DNA of 64,000 bases from DASSFG01 sp035550375 (lineage in GTDB: Bacteria > Planctomycetota > Planctomycetia > Pirellulales > JAICIG01), in assembly GCA_035550375.1 (NCBI GenBank), contig DASZPH010000120.1, forward strand, positions 92,451-156,450, given 5' to 3'. The notes beneath the pieces were generated by a model that did not search any database, had not been told where the DNA came from, and was given only the letters and a program-made list of their open reading frames with translations. A program made the position numbers and the translations under genes. Below, piece after piece: positions 9,786 through 19,900 of the stretch (the first letter of the stretch is position 1; every line of letters begins with the position of its first letter).

Positions 9786-11249
9786 ATGATTCGCCGCCTG
9801 ACGCCCCTCCTTTCGACCCTCTGCTGCCTCGCGCTGACGAGCCTTGCGCGCGGCGACGTCAAACTGCCGGCCATCTTCTCCAGTCACATGGTGCTGCAGC
9901 AGGGGCTGAACGACCGTGTCTGGGGCCTGGCCGATCCCGACGAGGAGGTGACGGTCGAGATCGCCGGGCAGAAGAAAACGGCCAAGGCGGGCGCCGACGG
10001 CAAATGGTCGGTCACGCTCGATCCTCTGCCGGCCGGAGGCCCCCACACCCTCTCCGTCAAAGGCCGCAACGAAATCAAGCTCGACGACGTGCTGGTGGGC
10101 GAGGTTTGGATCTGCTCCGGACAGTCGAACATGCAATGGGACGTGCAACTGTCGAACGATCCCGACCTGGAAAGCCTTACCGCCAAGTATCCCAACATCC
10201 GGCTGATTTCCGTGCCGCAGGTGGGCACGCAGGAGCCGCAGTTCACGTTCAACGGTCAATGGGACGTTTGCACGCCCGACACCGTCAAAGGCTTTTCGGC
10301 GGTGGGGTATTTCTTCGGCCGGCAACTGCACCAGACGCTGGGCGTGCCGGTCGGTCTGATCGACGACGCCTGGGGCGGCTCCGCCTGCGAGGCCTGGATT
10401 CGCCGCGACACCCTGGCGGCCGACGAGCGGTACAAGCCGCTCCTGACCCGCTGGGAGGAGCTCGAGAAAAAGTACAGCGAAGACAAGTCGTTGGAAGGCC
10501 AGATGCGCGGCAACGCCCGTCCCGCCAACATCTACAACGGCGTGCTCAAGCCCACCATCGGCTACGGCATTCGCGGCGCCATCTGGTACCAGGGAGAGAC
10601 GAACGCCGGGCGCGCTTATCAATACCGCGACCTCTTTCCGCTCATGATCTCAAGCTGGCGAAAGGAATGGGGGATCGGCGACTTCCCGTTCTACTGGGTG
10701 CAGCTCGCCGATTTCCGCGGCGAGACAAGTGAGCCCAAGGAGAGCGATTGGGCCGAGCTGCGCGAGGCCCAGACAATGACGATGAGGCTGCCGAACACGG
10801 GCGAGGCGGTGATCATCGACCTGGGAGAAGACCAGGACATTCACCCGCGCAACAAGCAGGACGTGGCGAAGCGGCTGGCCCGCTGGGCGCTGGCCCGCGA
10901 CTACGGAGTGAACGTGCCCTATCACAGCCCGCAATACAAATCGATGGAGAAGGGCAACGGCAAGGTCACGCTCACGTTCGATTTTGCGGGACCGGGATTG
11001 AAGACGTTCGACGTGAGGCAAGTGCGCGGCTTCGCGATTGCCGGCGAAGACAAGAAGTTTGTTTGGGCGGAGGCGAAGATCGTCGGCCCCGACAAGATCG
11101 AGGTCTGGTCGGACGCCGTCAAGGAGCCGGTGGCCGTGCGTTACGCCTGGGCCGACAACCCCGTCTGCAATGTTTACAGCCAGAACGGCCTTCCGCTGAC
11201 GCCCTTCCGCACCGACGACTGGCCCGGCGTGACGGTGAACAGTAATTAA
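9786..11249 (+). CDS. secreted sialate O-acetylesterase-like protein
   Basis: Predicted to remove acetyl groups from sialic acids or other acetylated glycans outside the cytoplasm. The 487-residue protein begins with a signal peptide (TPLLSTLCCLALTSLARG, residues 6-23). An N-terminal beta domain (LPAIFSSHMVLQQ, residues 27-39, typical of the family) precedes the SGNH-like block I motif SGQSNM at 111-116; GYGIRGAIWYQGETNAGRA matches the later family signature. The length and motif order are normal. It stands alone, downstream of a repeat element. Confidence 0.9.
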   Translation: MIRRLTPLLSTLCCLALTSLARGDVKLPAIFSSHMVLQQGLNDRVWGLADPDEEVTVEIAGQKKTAKAGADGKWSVTLDPLPAGGPHTLSVKGRNEIKLDDVLVGEVWICSGQSNMQWDVQLSNDPDLESLTAKYPNIRLISVPQVGTQEPQFTFNGQWDVCTPDTVKGFSAVGYFFGRQLHQTLGVPVGLIDDAWGGSACEAWIRRDTLAADERYKPLLTRWEELEKKYSEDKSLEGQMRGNARPANIYNGVLKPTIGYGIRGAIWYQGETNAGRAYQYRDLFPLMISSWRKEWGIGDFPFYWVQLADFRGETSEPKESDWAELREAQTMTMRLPNTGEAVIIDLGEDQDIHPRNKQDVAKRLARWALARDYGVNVPYHSPQYKSMEKGNGKVTLTFDFAGPGLKTFDVRQVRGFAIAGEDKKFVWAEAKIVGPDKIEVWSDAVKEPVAVRYAWADNPVCNVYSQNGLPLTPFRTDDWPGVTVNSN

Positions 11250-11413
11250 CTGGGCAAAGTGGAGCCCGACATCGGATAGGACGAGCCCGCGAGTCCCCCA
11301 AAGTAGCAGGCACGCTCCGTCGTGCCGTCGCCGGTCACCGACTGACAGCCCACTCGCCAAGGTTTAACGGCTAATGGATCGGTGGGACTCGCTCGCTCGT
11401 CCCACCCGATTGC

Positions 11414-12064
11414 CTACCCACCTGTCTTCCCTAGCGACTCGCGCAGCCACTCGCGGAACTCGCGCTCCAACGCGTTCTCGCCAAGCGCGCCGCGGCGCTT
11501 GAGAAACGGTTCGAGCTCGACGCTACGCAGCCCGGGAAAGGAGAGACTGCGCTCGATCGTGTGGTACTGTCCGTCATCGCCCAGCGACTTGAACGCGAGG
11601 TGCTCGCCGTCATATCGCCATAACTCGGGAACACCCAACTCGGCGTAAACCAGCATACGACGGGATGAGGAGGACGAGAGATCGATTTCCACGACCAGGT
11701 CGGGCGGCGGGTCGACGGCCGGATCGTACTCTTCCCGCTCGCGCACGATCTCCTCGTGGCGGATGTAGTACGATTCGTCGGCTTCGACGCCGCTGGCGCG
11801 CTCTTCGGCGTGCATGGTGGTCGAACCGGCCGACGCGACCTCCCATCCGTGTTCTTGTGTGAGAATCTTGACGAATTGATGGAGCAGGCGGCTCAGCCTT
11901 TCGTGCAACTGCGAAAGGGTCATGATTTCCAGCACTCCACGATGGTAGGTGAGCCGAACAACACCTTCGCCCCTTGCCTTCAACAGGCCGAGATAAGTGT
12001 CCCATGCGACTCCGTGGAACACGACCCTTTGGTCGCCGCGAACGGGAGGTGCGATCGTAGCCAT
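11414..12064 (-). CDS. Uma2-family (DUF820) predicted endonuclease
   Basis: A 216-residue protein of the Uma2 restriction-endonuclease-fold family, found in large numbers in cyanobacteria and planctomycetes. Diagnostic parts are the N-terminal strand segment TYHRGVLEIMTLSQLHERL, the PD-(D/E)xK-like core PPDLVVEIDLSSSSSRRM, and VYAELGVPELWRYDG. Its biological role is unproven; nuclease activity is inferred from the fold. It is transcribed against both neighbours. Confidence 0.9.
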   Translation of the reverse strand: MATIAPPVRGDQRVVFHGVAWDTYLGLLKARGEGVVRLTYHRGVLEIMTLSQLHERLSRLLHQFVKILTQEHGWEVASAGSTTMHAEERASGVEADESYYIRHEEIVREREEYDPAVDPPPDLVVEIDLSSSSSRRMLVYAELGVPELWRYDGEHLAFKSLGDDGQYHTIERSLSFPGLRSVELEPFLKRRGALGENALEREFREWLRESLGKTGG

Positions 12065-12216
12065 AAACGGTGCTCCAGAGGAGTGACTTTAAGCGCCAGT
12101 TTTATTTTAACCTAGGCCAGACCCAAACAGCGAACAAGCGGCGTTCTTGATTGCTTTCACAACTCACCGCGTGGTAGGCTGACGAGCATCACGTCACTTC
12201 TCGCGAGGGCCGGCCG

Positions 12217-13407
12217 ATGTTCTTCGCGTCGCTCGTTGCGGCTGGATTTCAACTCGTTTGCGCCGCCGGCGTGTTCGCCATCGCCCGAACGGGAACAGCC
12301 GGGCGGGTGGTTGTGGCCAGTGTGGCCGGACTGATCGGCATCGGACTATCGGCGATAAACGGGGTTCTGCTGTTTCAGGGACTTTTGCTGGCGGCGATTG
12401 GCATCGCCTGCACTTGCGGCGGCGCAAGGCAACGGGTGTTCGCCGGGTTGGCCGCCGCCGCGAGCGTTGGCATCTTGGGTATTGCCGGTTGGGCGGGGGT
12501 GCGGTCCTGGCATGGGCTCAAGAACCGCTATCCCTTCGAGTCGATGTCGTCACGGCTGGCTTATGAAGAGAGTCACAGCCGGCTGGCTGGGCTCGATTCT
12601 CCAACGCCGAGCGAGTCGACTCGATATCGTCTGAAGAAGGCGGGGGAGTGGAACTCTTGGAGTGCTCGTAACCACGCGCTTGAACTCGTGCACGCGAGTT
12701 ACGTGGAGCAGTTCATTGCCAGCCCCGGCTTTGGCGTCGGCCGTATGATTCGTCCGGCGCCTTACCATATCGAGTCGGGCGACAGGCGCGCGGATACTGT
12801 CTATCCGCTGGATTTACCGCCCGACCTGGACGGAAGCTCCGAGGATGCGGAAGACGTTAGCGTGGAAAGGGAGCCAAGGCTCTCTGCCAAATTCCTCGGC
12901 CTCTTGAACGCCCTGCACAACGATGCCCGCCACGACTTCCTCAGTCCGGACGGATTTGGCTATTTCCGCGATCGAGATCATGTGGCCGGCTTCGTGCCTC
13001 ATGGCTTTTTGAACGACCAGCCGGCGCTGCACACAGGTGGACGTGACACGCAGTGGCTCACGGTCCGCGTCAACCTGGTCAGCCTACTCAAGCACGAAAG
13101 GCCAATGGCTTATGTTTCCAAGCACCTGCCGAACATGACCGAACTGCGCGACGCGCCGGTCCGTGAACTGGACGAGTTTGAGCAGCGGGCGCTCAGCTCG
13201 TTGTTCGAAGGAGAAGACATGGTGTCCGACGTGCATCCCAATCGTGTTCGAGCCGTTGGATCCTTGCGGGCCGCCAGGCAGTGCCTCGACTGCCATCAGG
13301 TCGAGCGCGAGACGCTGCTGGGGGCGTTCTCTTACGAGTTTCTCCGCGACCCGCCCGTGCGGCGTCTGCCGGAACATCGCCCCGACGGCGACGAGAAGCT
13401 GCTCTGA
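12217..13407 (+). CDS. membrane protein with a C-terminal CxxCH haem-binding motif
   Basis: I do not recognise the family. The N-terminal 95 residues hold about three hydrophobic helices (SLVAAGFQLVCAAGVFAI; VVASVAGLIGIGLSAING onward to LLLAAIGIACTC; AAAASVGILGIAGWAGV), and the remaining 300 residues are soluble and probably periplasmic. Near the end, AARQCLDCHQVERE contains CLDCH, a c-type haem attachment site, with arginine-rich DPPVRRLPEHRP after it. So it may be a membrane-anchored monohaem protein. The motif could be chance, as only one is present. It ends about 35 bases before the BlaI-type promoter at 13443. Confidence 0.65.
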   Translation: MFFASLVAAGFQLVCAAGVFAIARTGTAGRVVVASVAGLIGIGLSAINGVLLFQGLLLAAIGIACTCGGARQRVFAGLAAAASVGILGIAGWAGVRSWHGLKNRYPFESMSSRLAYEESHSRLAGLDSPTPSESTRYRLKKAGEWNSWSARNHALELVHASYVEQFIASPGFGVGRMIRPAPYHIESGDRRADTVYPLDLPPDLDGSSEDAEDVSVEREPRLSAKFLGLLNALHNDARHDFLSPDGFGYFRDRDHVAGFVPHGFLNDQPALHTGGRDTQWLTVRVNLVSLLKHERPMAYVSKHLPNMTELRDAPVRELDEFEQRALSSLFEGEDMVSDVHPNRVRAVGSLRAARQCLDCHQVERETLLGAFSYEFLRDPPVRRLPEHRPDGDEKLL

Positions 13408-13442
13408 CCGTCGCTTGAGTTGGTCTTTTCAAGGGCCGACGC

Positions 13443-13494
13443 TTGACACCGCCGTTAAGTGTTAATATATTGCCACCTGGCAATGTGCTAACAC
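13443..13494 (+). promoter_or_regulatory. promoter with overlapping 36-base palindromic operator for the BlaI-type repressor
   Basis: TTGACA at 13443-13448 and TATATT at 13466-13471 are separated by 17 bases, a good housekeeping-type promoter. Over the -10 sits a dyad centred between 13476 and 13477: outer arms GTGTTA (13459-13464) and TAACAC (13489-13494), inner arms ATTGCCA (13469-13475) and TGGCAAT (13478-13484). A dimeric winged-helix repressor bound here would block polymerase. The gene that follows 19 bases later encodes such a repressor, so autoregulation is the natural reading. Binding itself is inferred. Confidence 0.72.
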
Positions 13495-13513
13495 CGAAGC
13501 GAGGATCCCCGTC

Positions 13514-13906
13514 ATGGCCAAACGCAAGGGCCCGCAGGAACTGGGGCGGCGCGAGCGGCAGATCATGGATGCCGTCTTCCAGATCGGCGAGGCGTCGGTC
13601 GCCGAGGTGCGCGAGCGTTTGCCCGATCCGCCCAGCTATTCGGCCGTGCGGACGATGATTCGCCACCTGGAGAGCAAGGGTTACCTGCGCCACCGCCGCC
13701 TGGGGATGAAGTACGTCTATCGGCCGACCCAATCGCACGAATCGGCCAGCCGCACGGCCCTGGGGCATCTGCTGGAGACCTTTTTTGGCGGCTCGACCAG
13801 CGACGCCGTGGCGGCCCTGCTCGACGTCTCTTCGGACCGGCTGAACGACGACGATTACCGCCGCATGCAGCAACTCATCGAACAAGCCCGAAAGGAGGGT
13901 CAGTGA
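13514..13906 (+). CDS. BlaI/MecI/CopY-family winged-helix repressor
   Basis: A 130-residue DNA-binding repressor. ELGRRERQIMDAVFQIG and SVAEVRERLPDPPSYSAVRTMIRHLESKGYLRHRR are the characteristic helix-turn-helix and recognition-helix segments of the BlaI/MecI family, followed by a wing (KYVYRPTQS) and a C-terminal dimerisation helix region. In known systems this repressor is cleaved when a membrane M56 protease is activated. The protease gene follows after a single base, and the operator lies just upstream, so the whole module is present. The signal is discussed under the protease. Confidence 0.93.
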   Translation: MAKRKGPQELGRRERQIMDAVFQIGEASVAEVRERLPDPPSYSAVRTMIRHLESKGYLRHRRLGMKYVYRPTQSHESASRTALGHLLETFFGGSTSDAVAALLDVSSDRLNDDDYRRMQQLIEQARKEGQ

Positions 13907-13907
13907 G

Positions 13908-16900
13908 ATGTTGACCATACTCGCCGGGTACGTTGATGACTTGCGGCAGTCGTCGCTCCTGTTCGACACGGTCACCAGGGGCACGGCGCTGCTCGTGGCG
14001 GCTATGCTGGCGACCGGGCTCTTGCGACGATCGTCGGCGGCCGTGCGGCACCGCATCTGGTGCTTGACTTTCGCGGCGCTGATCCTGTTGCCGGCCTTGT
14101 CGGCGACGCTGCCGGAATGGCGGCTGGCGGTTCTGCCCAACCGCGGCACGCTCGCTCAAAACAGCCCGCTTGCCCCGCCAGCGGAGGAAGCGTCGACAAT
14201 TCAGACGCCTCTGCCACTCGAGAGCGATTCCGTGCGCCAAGGCGTTCCGCTCGTGGAGCAAGCAGACTATGGAGCCGCCGAACCGGCGAGCTACGAAGCA
14301 CCGGCTCGCGGCGCCCCTCCGTCCAGCCACGTTCGCCCGCCGAGCCTTGCCGCCCTGTGGCTCATTGGCGCGCTCGTCGCCGTCTTGCCGCTCGTCGCCA
14401 GCCTCGTGCGTACCTTCTCCCTTCGCTGGCGGTCGCTTCCTATCAACGACGTTACATGGACCGCGCTGCTCGACGAGCTATGTGAATGCCTGGCGATGTC
14501 CCGCCGCGTACGCCTTTATGAAAACGCTTCCTCGCTGATGCCCATGACATGGGGCATCTTGCGGCCCGCCGTCATGCTGCCGCGGCACGCCCGCGAATGG
14601 ACGGACCGTCTGCGGCGCGTCGTACTTTTGCACGAACTAGCGCACGTCAAACGCTGCGACGTCGGTTTTCAGCTCCTGGGCCGCGTGGCCTGCGCGCTCT
14701 ACTGGTTCCATCCGCTCGCCTGGTACGCCTTGCGTCGCCTGCGGATTGAGCGAGAACTGGCCTGCGACGACTGTGTGGTGCTGGCCGGCGAGCGGGCGAC
14801 CGACTACGCGGCCGATCTGCTGCAAATCGCCCGCTCTTACCGCGCGCTCCCTTTCGCAGCCGCCGTCGCCATGGCCCAGCGCAGCAACCTGGAGCATCGC
14901 CTCCGCGCCCTATTCGATCGAGCCCGTTCGCATCTGCCCGTCAGCACGCGGACGGCCCAGATTCTCCTGGTCACTGTACTTCTTCTTGCGACGACGATCG
15001 CTGTCGTGCGCCTAGCACCCCGTGCCGAGGCGGGCGACAATAAACAATCTGCGACTGACGAAGCTCAGTCCAAAGATGACGACGTGATCACCGTTGCGGG
15101 CATAGTCATCAATCCGCAAGGCAAACCGTCTGCGGGGGCCAATGTCTTTGCCGTCCGCTGGTATTGGGAACCCCATATCCCGCACGTGCCGCTTGCAGAG
15201 ACAAAGAGCGGCGCCGACGGCCGCTTTACCATCTCCTTTCGGAAATCGCAGTTCGACGTCGACATAGGAAATCCGGAGCAGTGGATGAGCACGTCCATTG
15301 TGGCCACCGCGCGCGGCTTTGCGCCCGCCTGGGGATCGCCGCGCGATGTCGCTCCAGGATCTGACCTGAATTTGAGGCTCGCCGCTGACGATATTCCGGT
15401 GACTGGCCGGGTGGTCGATTCGGAAGGGAGGCCACTTGCCGGCGTGGCAGTCCGCGTGCTGCGCGTCGACACAGCGAAAGAGGAGGATCTTGACGGGTGG
15501 TTGGCGGCAATTGCACGAGGCGAATTTCCGGAGGCCGCCTTCGACCAAATGCGCGGCATGCTGCAAACTTTCAAAGGATGGATGCCACAAACGATGACCG
15601 ATGCGAATGGGCAATTCCTCCTAAACGGCATCGGCAAAGAACGAGTCGCGCACCTCGAATTAACGGGCGCACAACTGGCCTATTCCACGCCAGTGGTCGC
15701 AACTCGGCCTATGAAGCCGGTTCGCCGTCGCGTCCATTCCCCGAACAGTGATACGGAGGTTGTCTACGGCGCTGCCTTTCAGTTCGCCGCACCCGCGACG
15801 CGCCCCATCGTCGGCGTCATTCGCGACGCTGAGACCCATCATCCGCTTGCCGGGGTAAGTGTGGAAGCCACGCAGTTCGTCGGCGGGCTCTACGCCGATC
15901 GGACGTTGCGCGCCGTCACCGACGAAGCCGGACGTTATCGTTTGATTGGCCTGCCGAAGGGAAAAGGAAACTCGCTCGTCGCCGTACCCAACGACGGGCA
16001 GCCCTATTTTATGCAAGACATTAGTGTGCCCGATGCTTCGGGCTTTGAGCCGATCGAGCTTGACATCGAATTGCACCGAGGCATCTGGATCACTGGACGC
16101 GTTACCGACAAGATCACGCACGAGCCGCTCGTGGCGTGCGTGACTTATCTGCCATTCCGAAGCAATGAGTTTGCCAATAAGACTCCTGAGTTCGGCGAGC
16201 AATCCATGGCCGACGGATTTCAACGCCGTTACGCCAGCCGGGCCGATGGCCGTTACCGTTTGGTGGGACTGCCGGGGCGAGCGATTGTCGGCGCCGAGAC
16301 CTTCTTACACCCTTACCGGCGCGGGGTGGGGGCAGATTCGATTTCCGGGCTCGATGAACGCGGCATTTTCAACACGTACGCCAATCCCAGACGGCCCGGC
16401 AAGGACTGGCCTAACACGATGAAGGAGATCCATCCGACGCTAGGTGTGGAATCGGTTGTGTGCGACCTCGAGCTCGATCCCGGTCAAAAGCTAACGCTGC
16501 ACGTGGTCGATCCCGAAGGCAAACCGCTTAGTGGATTCGGGTTCGCCGGCCGCACGGCAGACGTCGAGCCCTTCGAGCCGCCGACCGAAGAATCGACTAT
16601 CGACGTGGTTAATCTTGGTCCCGACGAGGTCCGCACGGTCACAATTCGACATCCAGGGCGCAACCTTGGGAAGGCGGTCCGCGTGAGACTGGCGGATCAT
16701 CCTACTCGCTCGATGACCGTTGTGACCGCTCCCTTGGCAAAGATCGCTGGACGACTCGTCGATCGAGAGGGCGATCCTGTAATTGCCGCCTTGATTTACC
16801 CATCGATCCATGAAGAGGGAGACGGCAAGATGGCTCCTGTCATAAGCGACAAGGAAGGCCGGTTCGAGGTCAGCGATCTGGCGACCGGATGCTCATACGA

Positions 16901-19900
16901 CCTGACGGCTCAGGGGACCGGCCTCGCAGTGGAAGTATCCCGAGAGATCGGCGTTTCACCTGGCGCGGTCACGGCATTAGGCGACGTCCTAATGGGCCGG
17001 GAACCAACGAACAACGAAAAACGAGCGGCGGAGGGGCCATCGCAGAAGACCGGCCACCCGTCGCCGTCCAGCAGCAATACGAATAGTCCGATCCGCGGGC
17101 GGGTCGTCGATCTGGAGGGCCGACCGGTTGCACAAGCGCGCGTGCAAGTCGTCAAGATGTGGGAAGCGGCGGGCGAAGGCGGCAAACTCGACGCCTGGCT
17201 CGCCGACGTGCGGGTCGCGCACGACTGGACACAGTTCCGCGAAGCGGAAATCGAGCACCTGCGCGAGCTGCCCTTGGGCAAAGACTTCGCCGACGTACTG
17301 ACCGATGACACGGGACGCTTTGAACTGGCCGCGGGCGGCGAAGAGCGGGTTGTGCAGTTGCGGATCGACGTCGAGCACATCGAATCGGTTTTCTGTCGCG
17401 CGGTCACCCGGCCGATCGAGCCGATCCGCATACCCGGTCAGATTCGCAAACTCGCCTTGGAGTTGATCAACCCGCTTGACGACTTCACTGTCTATGGCTC
17501 CTCCTTCGAGCACGCGGCTGCCCCTGGATGCCAGGTCGAAGGCAGCGTGCGCGACGAGTCGACCGGCCAGCCTTTGGCCGGCGTCCTGGTTCGTGCCGAA
17601 CGCTGGAGTGGAAGTTACGACGCGCTGTTGCGCACCACGACGGACGCCGACGGGCACTATCGGCTGTCGGGCATTTCCGCCCGGGCCAAAGCAACCCAAG
17701 TCGTGGCGATGGCGGCTCCCGACCTGGCTTACATCGCCAAGACGCTCAGCACCACGCTCGAGCGGCCGGGCGATCGTGCCACGATCGACTTTGGTCTGGA
17801 ACGGGGCGTTTGGATCGAGGGACAAGTCATCGACAAGGTGACCGGGCAGGGCGTGCAGTCGTCCGTCTATTACCACGCCTGGGGCGACAACCCCTACCTG
17901 TCTCGCACGGGCACATGGCGCACGCCCCTTTTCGAAAGGTGCCGCTGCCACACCGATCGTGAGGGTCATTTCCGGCTGCTGGCGTTGCCGGGCCGCGGCC
18001 TGCTTTCCGTGGAGGTCAGCGGCGGCTACGCGATGGGTGTCGGTGCCGACAAACTGCCGGGCCCAAGCAACTCAATTCGAGCGCGTACTCAGCCAAACCT
18101 TCGGCTGGAAGCGTCGGCGGCCGTCGTTGAGGTTGACGTTGCGGAGGAAGCGGGGACGATCCAGCGTCAGATCGAGCTCGATCCAGGCCGAAAGCGCCGA
18201 GGCACGGTTCTTGGGCCGGACGGTGAGCCGCTGGAAGGGGCTCATCTGGCGGCCGGCTGGACGGAGCACTCCTTCGGCGAAAAACGGCTGGACGGCAGCC
18301 AATTCACCGTCGAAGAGCTTGTGCCGGGGCGCACGCGAACTGTCGTCCTGGTGCACGAGGCCCGCAAGTTGATCGGCTCGATCGACGTCTCCGGCGACAG
18401 CGACGAGCCGCTGCAGGTTCGCCTGCAACCCTGGGCCGCCGTCCGCGGCCGCGTGATCGACGACGAGGGCAAGCCTCGCTCGGATTTGCGGGTGGTCACC
18501 TCCGATTCTCTCCGGCAGTTGGAGCGCGTGAAGCCGGGCGAAGACGGGCGGTTCGAGTTCGATCGTTTGTCGCCAGGAGTGAAATACAGGTTTGGTTCGA
18601 TGTTCGGAAACGCGGTGACGGGCTGGTTGGCAAGCGACGTGATCCTGGAGGCGGGCGAATCTCGCGACCTGGGGGACGTCGTGGTGGAATCCGACGGCAG
18701 CGCGCCGCGTGCTGCGTCGGAGAAATCCAGCATCGTCACCCTTCGCGGCCGGGTGCTCGACCCGCGTGGCAAACCGCTTTCCGGAGCGAGGCTCTACCTT
18801 TCCTACCCCACTCGTACCCGGCTTGAGCCGCGGTTGCTCGGCACGAGCGGCGACGAGGGACGCTTCGAGTTTCAGGTCGATACGTCCAAGCTTGATAGGT
18901 CGTTCATGGCCGACCCCTGGACCCGCGCCCGCCTCACGGCCGCCGCCGAGGGCTACGGCGTCGAATGGGCGGAGGCCGCCAAGGCTGCAGAGGCCGGCGA
19001 TTTCGCGTTGCGACTCGTCAAAGACGTGCCGATCCACGGCCGGATCCTCTCGCTCGAAGGGCAACCGGTGCCGGGCGCGAAGATCCGGCTGCGACAGCTA
19101 CGGATTCCTGCCGACAACAATCTGGATGGCTACATCGAGGCTCAGCGTGCCGGTCGCACCACGACCTATCGCTTTGAACGACTCGCCGCAACCGTCGCCG
19201 GCGTGCCGGACACGACGACGTCTGACGAGCAAGGGAGGTTCGCCCTCGCCGGTTTCGGCGCGGAACGGCTTGTCGAACTCTTCGTCGAGGGTTCGGGGAT
19301 CGAGTATTGGTACGTCTTTGTGATGACCCGTGAGACCGGCACCGTCGTCACATCGCCAGACGCGCAGGTGCGGAGCAAACCGGATCGCGCTTACGGGGCG
19401 AGGTTCGATTACCTGGCGCCGCCCGGCCGCACGATCGTCGGAACGGTCCGCGAACGGAGCACGCAGAAACCGATTGCCGGCGTGACAATCCAATGCATCG
19501 GCCAGACCGCGCACTCCTTGAAGACCGATGAAAAAGGCCATTTCGAGTTGCTCGGCGTCGGCAAGGCCGATGACTACTACTTGGACGCCAAGGCCGAGAG
19601 TCTCCCCTATTTTTCAACTCGGCTTCGTATCAAAGATACGCCGGGACTGGAGCCGATCACCGTCGAGATTGAGTTGCCCCGCGGCATCGAAGCGACGGGG
19701 CCGGTGACGCTGGCCGAATCGGGTGAACCGAACCTAGCCCAGGTCGAATACTATCCGCTGGCTTTCAACCCCTACACCGAGCGCATCGGCTCGCAGTTGG
19801 CGAGGCCCTGCGCCTCGGCAACCTGTGATGACGATGGCCGCTATACCATTCCGATTCTGCCCGGCCCCGGAATCCTCACCTACCGCCTGGCGTATTCCTT

